Positions 58,181 to 64,000 of a DNA stretch of 64,000 bases are shown one piece after another; within the stretch, counting starts at the first letter, position 1; each line of letters opens with the position of its first letter. The notes beneath the pieces are model-generated. The model was not told the origin of the DNA. It saw only the letters and a program-made list of their open reading frames with translations, and made no database searches. The DNA comes from Dromiciops gliroides (taxonomy: Eukaryota > Chordata > Mammalia > Microbiotheria > Microbiotheriidae), in contig NC_057861.1 of assembly GCF_019393635.1 (NCBI RefSeq), positions 76,329,327 through 76,393,326 on the forward strand. Reading direction: 5' to 3'. The translations under genes and the position numbers were made by a program.

Positions 58181-58560
58181 CTAGGCTCTAGTGCTATGCC
58201 CACTCATTGATAACTGGACAGGCTATCTCACATTTATTTAAGAGACCAACAGTAAAGTTCATGTTAGAGACAGCCCCCAAAACTCTGTTTCTCAGTCTCC
58301 TCAGCCCATTTTCTCCTCCGTGGAGGAAACAGAAAGAAGAAAACCAAGTAGAACTAAGGGATTTTTTTTTTCATTTTTCTTCATGGGATGTCATGGCTAA
58401 GGAATTTGCCACCTAGTTGTGATGAGCCCCCTCCATCCCTAGCTAGGCTGGTCCTTATAAAGCAATCCCAGGCTGAATACTGTTTTGAAGCCTTTCCTGC
58501 ATGGTAAAAGCTGTCAGAGCTTGCTTCTCTGCTAGCCTACCCTTTAAGAACCCAGGGTGA

Positions 58561-58706
58561 GGGGCAGCTAGGTGGCACAGTGGATAAAGCACTGACCCTG
58601 GATTCAGGAAGACCTGAGTTAGAATCCAACCTCAGACACTTGACACTAGGTGTGTGATGTTAGGCAAGTCACTTAACCCCTGTCGCCTCACAAAAAAAAA
58701 AAAGAA
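58561..58706 (+). mobile_element. CORE-SINE
   Basis: Plus copy whose A tail changes to three aaag units. It is flanked by aagaacccagggt / aagaacccggggt. Confidence 0.9.
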
Positions 58707-59299
58707 AGAAAGAAAGAACCCGGGGTCACTGAAAAAGGACTTTGGAGAGAGTTCCACCCACATTCCTGCTTAATCTCCTTCATTTTAAACTTTTCCACCT
58801 GGTCTGGAAAAGACCAAGAAATAGAATCAGAGAACATTCCCATTCCAGTGACTGAAAAAGACAAGTCCCTCAGTCACAGTCTTTTCCTTAAGTTTATTCC
58901 ACCAGTTCCTACCATCTCTTTCAAAGAATGGAGAGATCACAGAGACAGTGACAGGGAAGGATCACTAAATTTTTCAAAGGCCATGATTCTCCCTACTACC
59001 TCTAACCTTTCCTACAAATTCTTTCCAATTTCTTTTTTTTTTTCTTTCCAATTTCTTCTGGGGAATTGATCTGTTCCTTGTTCATGTGTAACCCTTGTTT
59101 GCAACAGCCTCTTCCTGTGCAGTGAATACCTGGTTCCCCTGTACTTTCCTTATCTTGGGTATGAAATACACAAGTATAGCTTCTACAATAAAATGGTCTT
59201 GGGATTGCAGTAAAGGGTACCTTTTGGAGCTGTACTGGTTGCTCTGGTCTCATCCCTCTGGGAATTTTTAGAAGAGTAAGATAATATTTTGTGACTGAA

Positions 59300-59875
59300 A
59301 TCTGAATTGACCCAGCAATTAGAAAGCAGTTTGGAACTATGCTTCTAAAAAGTTACTAAGCTTCATACCCTTTGACCCAACAATGCCCCAGTGAGATCAA
59401 AAAAAGGGGGTAAAGGGGCGGCTAGGTGGCGCAGTGGATAAAGCACCGGCCCTGGATTCAGGGGTACCTGAGTTCAGATCCGGCCTCAGACACTTAACAC
59501 TTACTAGCTGTGTGACCCTGGGCAAGTCACTTAACCCCAATTGCCTCACTTAAAAAAAAAAAAAGGGGGTAAAGACATACAAAAAATATTTGTAGCAGCT
59601 CTTTTTGTGGTGGCAAAAAAATGGAAATTAAGACATGTAATTGCTTAGGCAATGGCTAAACAAGTTATGATATAGGAATTCATGGAATATCCATTATGTC
59701 ATAAGAAATTAAAGATACAGAATGAGACCCTTATTTTTGAACATGGCCAACATGGAAATAAATTTGTTTTGCTTGAATATGCAAATTTATTTAAATGGCT
59801 CTGTTTTTTCTTTTTTCCCTTTTTGTCTGGTGGAGGGAAGAGAAAATAAATGTTTGTTCATTAAAAAATATATAT
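59300..59875 (+). mobile_element. Marsupial-type L1 3' end
   Basis: Has tagcagctctttttgtggtg, gcaatggctaaacaagttat and atttttgaacatggccaaca in order. A SINE interrupts it. Confidence 0.7.
59415..59563 (+). mobile_element. CORE-SINE inside L1
   Basis: Plus copy, one of the least diverged here, flanked by gggggtaaag. Confidence 0.93.
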
Positions 59876-59876
59876 T

Positions 59877-59960
59877 ACTTACTAGCTGTGTGACCTTGGG
59901 CAAGTCACTTAACCCCCATTGCCCCCACACAAAACAAAACAAAACAAAACAAAAAACTAT
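59877..59960 (+). mobile_element. CORE-SINE, 5' truncated
   Basis: Only the 3' part from acttactagctgtgtgacc to an (AAAAC)n tail. Confidence 0.8.
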
Positions 59961-60340
59961 ATTTAAGTTTTAAAAAAAATACTTTGTGGCTGATTCTCAT
60001 GCTAATGAGTGTAGCTGTGATGAATCAAGAGACAGGTTGACTGGCCTGGTGATTGGAGCCAATGTTTGTGTACAAGATAGGGTCAGTAAGAGTATGGCTG
60101 CCATCTTGTCAGCTTGAGCTCAAGAATGCTTGATATTACTCATATATGAGGAACAGGCTCCAAGTACATCTGTCTTTAACTCTTCCCTGCCCTCCCCTCA
60201 TTTAGGTAAAACAAGAACTGGCTCAATGGCCAGACCCAAAGGACAATTATGAATGGTCTGGTTTCAGTGTGGGAGGAGGTATCTAGTGGAGTACCCCAGG
60301 AATCTGAGCTGTGGAACATTTTTTAAAAATCAATAGCATA

Positions 60341-60480
60341 GGGGGCAGCTAGGTGGCACAGTGGATAAAACACTGGCCCTAGATTCAGGAGGAGCTGAGT
60401 TCAAATGTGGCCTCAGACACTTAACTAGCTGTGTGACCCTGGGCAAGTCACTTAACCCTCATTGCCCCACAAAAAAAAAA
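60341..60480 (+). mobile_element. CORE-SINE, first of a tandem pair sharing a target
   Basis: Plus copy between copies 1 and 2 of aaaatcaatagcata (60326 and 60481). Confidence 0.93.
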
Positions 60481-60495
60481 AAAATCAATAGCATA

Positions 60496-60632
60496 GGGCA
60501 GCTAGGTGGCTCAGTGGATAGAGCACCGGCCCTGGATTCAGGAGTACCTGAGTTCAAATCCAGCCTCAGACACCTGACACTTATTAGCTGTGTGAGCCTG
60601 GGCAAGTCACTTAACCCTCATTGCCCTAAAAA
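60496..60632 (+). mobile_element. CORE-SINE, second of a tandem pair sharing a target
   Basis: Plus copy between copies 2 and 3 of aaaatcaatagcat (60481 and 60633). Its subfamily marks (gatagagcac, gtacctgag) differ from the neighbour. Confidence 0.93.
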
Positions 60633-60889
60633 AAAATCAATAGCATGGATAAAGGCATAGATGACATGCTTAGATTTTGCAGATGGCACAAAACTGGAAG
60701 AGAAAGCTAATGTTGATGATGAAATCAGGATCCCACACATGTCTACACACTAGAATGTTGGGCCAAAACTAATCAAATGAAACCAAATGAAATAAAATGT
60801 AGTCTTGTACTTGGGATAAATTATCAACTACACAAATATACTATCTGGCAGGTTTGACTAGATAGCAGTTCATTTGAAAAAGATCTGAG

Positions 60890-61023
60890 GGTGCAGCTAG
60901 GTAGTGCAGCTAGGTAGCATCGGCCCTGGATTCAGGAGGACCTGAGTTCAAATCCAGCCTCAGACACTTGACACTTACTAGCTGTGTGACCCTGGGCAGG
61001 TCACTTAACCCTCATTGGCCCAC
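60890..61023 (+). mobile_element. CORE-SINE with duplicated start and microsatellite tail
   Basis: The 5' end repeats gcagctaggtag twice, and its tail is the long (GAAA)n that follows. Confidence 0.85.
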
Positions 61024-61035
61024 AAAGAAAGAAAG

Positions 61036-61130
<95 letters not shown>

Positions 61131-61155
61131 AGGAAAGGAAGAAAGAAAGAAAAAT
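61024..61155 (+). repeat. (GAAA)n microsatellite
   Basis: About 30 units of gaaa joined to the SINE 3' end. Confidence 0.95.
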
Positions 61156-62140
61156 AAAGAAAAAGAGTTGATAGTTTTAGTAGTCTGCAAGCTTGATAGG
61201 AGTCACAGTGTGCTATAGCCGTCCAAAAAAAGTTAATGTGCTCTTGTCTTGGACTGAAATGAGGGAAATACAGTGTCCAAGACCAGGGGGCCCACAGTAC
61301 TCTGTCCTGTTCAGACAACATCTGGAGTACTGGGTTCGGGTCTGAACACTGCATTTTAAGATGGACATCAATAAGCTAAGGATCATCCAGATGTGGGCAA
61401 CTAGGATGATAAAGTGCCTCAATATCACGCAATGGGGAATCAGTTGAAGGAACTGGGATGTTCAGACTGAAGAAGAGAAGACAGAAGGATATAGTAGCCA
61501 TTCTCAAGCTTTTGGGAGGGCTGTCACTTGGAAGGGAGATCAGATTTGTTCTGCCTGACCCCAGAGGACAGAGCCAGGAGCAGTAAGGCATATTTAAGCT
61601 TAATACCGGGAAATGCTTCCTAATAAGTAAAAAAAGTACGTAAAAAAAAAAAAAGTAGAGCTAGCCAAAAGTGAAATAGGCTAAGTAGGTATCCTCTCAG
61701 TAAAAGTCCCTGGGCAAAGGACTCTAGACCACTTATTAAGTATGACATATGGTGTTCTACTCAAGGGCCTTGGAGGTACCTTCAGTCTCTGATATTCAGT
61801 GATTGTCTTGTGTCTCCTACCAGACTGGGAAGTCTTTGAAGGTAGGGCCGGTGTTCTTATCTCTGTCTCCCTCAGCAAAGAGTACATAGGAAGTCATTAA
61901 TACATACCTGATGAATGGTTGGATGGATGGCCTTTCTGCTCTACTAGCTGTCTTGATGAATCTATGATCTTATCCATAACTGTCACTCCCTCATATTGTA
62001 GTAAAGGGGGTATGCATAGGAATCCTGGGAACTTTTTGTTGAATACTGTCACCTTTCCTGTGACTACATCATTTAACTACCTGCCATAGCAGCATACTAG
62101 TCCCCTGAAATGCACCCTTTCCCTCTCAAAGCCCACCCAC

Positions 62141-62378
62141 CTCTCTCTGAGTCCTTGGATTGGGTGATCCTACATTTGGAAATCTGTGGAGCGGAGTTGG
62201 CCGGTATCATAAGAATCTCACTGTTCAATGATGTGGCATTCACCCCTGGGCTCTTGAGCACTGACTTCAGTTCTTGGTTCTCTTGGATCAGTTTTACCAG
62301 TCTCTTTAGCTCCTCATTCTCTTGCACCAGCCGCTCAATCTCACTCCTAAGCTCCGAATAGTTGTTGAGGAGTGACAT
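62141..62378 (-). CDS. Speriolin-like N-terminal exon, opposite strand
   Basis: On the minus strand an ATG at 62378 opens MSLLNNYSELRSEIERLVQE, then NEELKRLVKLIQENQELKSV, nearly matching the start of mammalian SPATC1 and forming a leucine-rich coiled coil. About 37 more residues follow (KSPGVNATSLNSEILMIP and on to SKDSER), which do not match what I recall of SPATC1. A donor GAG|GTGGGT ends the exon at 62141 in phase 1. No partner exon was found between here and OPLAH, where the next exon should lie. SPATC1 itself ends on the plus strand at 2225, so this is a duplicate, an orphan exon, a related gene, or an assembly inversion. Confidence 0.65.
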
Positions 62379-62944
62379 ACCCTGGGCCACTAGGGTGGAT
62401 TCAATCCACCAAAAGCCAGAACACCTTGGGTGCCTGGGATGAAAAGGCCTCTTCTCAAGGGAATATGCAGGAATGGCTCTGTGGGACTCTAGGGTATTGT
62501 GAGGTCAGAGGCTTCTCTCTCCCACTCCTCCACCCTGCGCTCCAACCGGCTTCAAGTGCACAGAGAATCAGAGGCTCTTGGACGGCAGTATAATCATCAC
62601 CAATGTTGAGAATCCCCCAGGTTCTGATGGGATCACTTTAGAACCCCAAGGCAACTGCCAAGTCACCTCCCTTGTCCTTCTTTCTTTCTACCTCTGAGCT
62701 GCTAGCCCGGACCTCTGTCACCATTCTTCCATCCTGAAATTCCTATGAAAGAACATGCTAGCTTCCACCGTGTCCTGTCCTTTCTTGCCTCTCTCATGAC
62801 GGCATGGGGAGAGGGGGTTGGGGAAGAGGGAGGTCCTAAGGGTTTTGTTGTTTATAACTATGGGAGAGCATGGAATCCATGATTTCATCAGTGTGGGTAT
62901 TTTCTCCACAGTGCACAAGACAATTCCATCATATGTGCAATTCT

Positions 62945-63170
62945 CACCCACAAAGAAGCCAGTACAGTGCAGTGGGACAGTGCTGAATTTGAAGTCTGAT
63001 GGCATGAGATTAAATCTAGGTTCTTCTGCTTATTCACTGGGTCCCCTCAAACAAGCCATCTAACCACTCTGAGCCTGTTCCTCATTTGGGGGTTGGGAAT
63101 GGAGTTGGGACTAAACCTTTAAGGGCCATTCTAGCACTAGACCTCTGATTTTTCCATAAATCCTCCATTA
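62945..63170 (+). mobile_element. MIR-type SINE
   Basis: Diverged copy with gtacagtgcagtgggacagt, gtctgatggcatgagattaa and ctctgagcctgttcctcatt. Confidence 0.5.
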
Positions 63171-63217
63171 AGGTCTACTGAATGATAGAGGACCTCCTCT
63201 GGTGTCTGGTTATTGGT

Positions 63218-63365
63218 GGTGGTGGTGGTCCTTCATTCTCAAAGAGGACAGTGATATCTGGGTGATGTCATGACTTGCAGTGAATTGAAGTGAGGGAGGG
63301 TGACCTCTCCTCTAGAGCCACCTGGGTCCAGTAGCAAGATACATATCAGGATGACATGAGGTGGC
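63218..63365 (+). repeat. Another interspersed repeat, probably a SINE
   Basis: The segment cattctcaaagaggacagtg and tgatgtcatgacttgcagtg matches a repeat common in marsupial DNA as I recall; I cannot name it with certainty. Confidence 0.35.
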
Positions 63366-63484
63366 CCCAGATATTTTTAAGGCAATTGGGGTTAAGTGAC
63401 ACTTGTTAGCTTTTTTGACCCTGGGTATCTTAATATCTTGTCGATACCAGTGTAGGAGTAGGACTGTCCATCTCATACAATCAT

Positions 63485-63646
63485 AGGATTTAGTTTTTGT
63501 TTTGGTTTTTGGTTTTTTTAGTGAGGCAATTGGGGTTAAGTGACTTGCCCAGGGTCACACAGTTAAGTATCGGAGGTGGGATTTGAACACAGGTACTCCG
63601 GATTCCAGGGCCGGTGCTCTATCCACTGCACCACCTAGCCGTCCCC
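63485..63646 (-). mobile_element. CORE-SINE
   Basis: Antisense copy flanked by aatcataggattta. Confidence 0.9.
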
Positions 63647-64000
63647 AATCATAGGATTTATATCAGGAAAATGCCTTAGACGTTATCTAGTACAATAACT
63701 CCATTTTACAAGTAAGCAAATTTGACCGTTCCATCTCCTTTTCCTGTTATAAACACCTCCCCCCCCCCTCCCCCTGGCCCCAGTGCTCCTTTTTATGCTA
63801 CTTCTTAAAGGCAAGTCACTCATGGAAAACATGCAACTGTCAGTCTATACTGGTACCCTTTGGGCCACCTGACATTCTGATTCCTCTGAGATCATGAGGG
63901 TTTATGATTTGCAGTTCCATAGCATCACTGGGAGAATGCTGATATGAAAAAGTTGGGCTTGGTGACAACAAGCTGCTTGCATGATTTCCTCAATGAGATC

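Larger units (their letters stand above)
60660..61640 (+). mobile_element. CR1/L3-like LINE, interrupted
   Basis: Text such as attttgcagatggcacaaaa, then after a SINE agtactctgtcctgttcaga and ctggagtactgggttcgggt, is typical of CR1/L3 3' coding and UTR sequence. Frames are broken. Confidence 0.5.

Overview
This is a stretch of marsupial nuclear DNA, called from its repeats: about 37 copies of a young tRNA-type CORE-SINE of the kind that fills opossum, wallaby and dasyurid genomes, plus marsupial-style L1 3' ends, L2, CR1/L3-like LINE remnants, MIR/THER SINEs and solo LTRs. I cannot name the species. The genes are multi-exon vertebrate genes in the order found beside human OPLAH on 8q24.3: SPATC1, SMPD5, OPLAH.

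Layout. (1) 1-2380: the last exon of SPATC1 (speriolin), plus strand, after a repeat-filled intron. (2) 2380-7400: intergenic repeats, including an LTR with two nested SINEs. (3) 7400-10792: SMPD5 (neutral sphingomyelinase 5), plus strand, GC-rich promoter and an intact 492-residue reading frame in 7 coding exons, one intron being GC-AG. (4) 10913-52035: OPLAH (5-oxoprolinase), minus strand, 26 coding exons that join without a frame break into 1285 residues. The 3' ends of SMPD5 and OPLAH meet tail to tail, with stop codons 120 bp apart. OPLAH contains one 20 kb intron and one 6.7 kb intron, both swollen by transposons. (5) 53240-53440: GC-rich OPLAH promoter and probable non-coding first exon. 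(6) 53.4-62.1 kb: no gene seen; L1, SINE, MIR, MITE and CR1/L3-like repeats. (7) 62141-62378, minus strand: an exon coding for a speriolin-like N-terminal coiled coil, about 60 kb from the real SPATC1 C-terminal exon and on the opposite strand. I cannot explain this by normal synteny. (8) 62.4-64 kb: repeats.

The genes are not a functional unit. OPLAH opens 5-oxoproline to glutamate in the gamma-glutamyl (glutathione) cycle, SMPD5 makes ceramide from sphingomyelin, and SPATC1 is a testis centrosome protein. The most notable non-gene structures are three places where two retroposons (SINE+SINE twice, SINE+U6 snRNA once) sit in tandem between three copies of the same target-site duplication. 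A near full-length U6 snRNA retrocopy lies inside an L2 element in an OPLAH intron. I found no CRISPR array, no prokaryotic feature and no clearly new multi-gene system.
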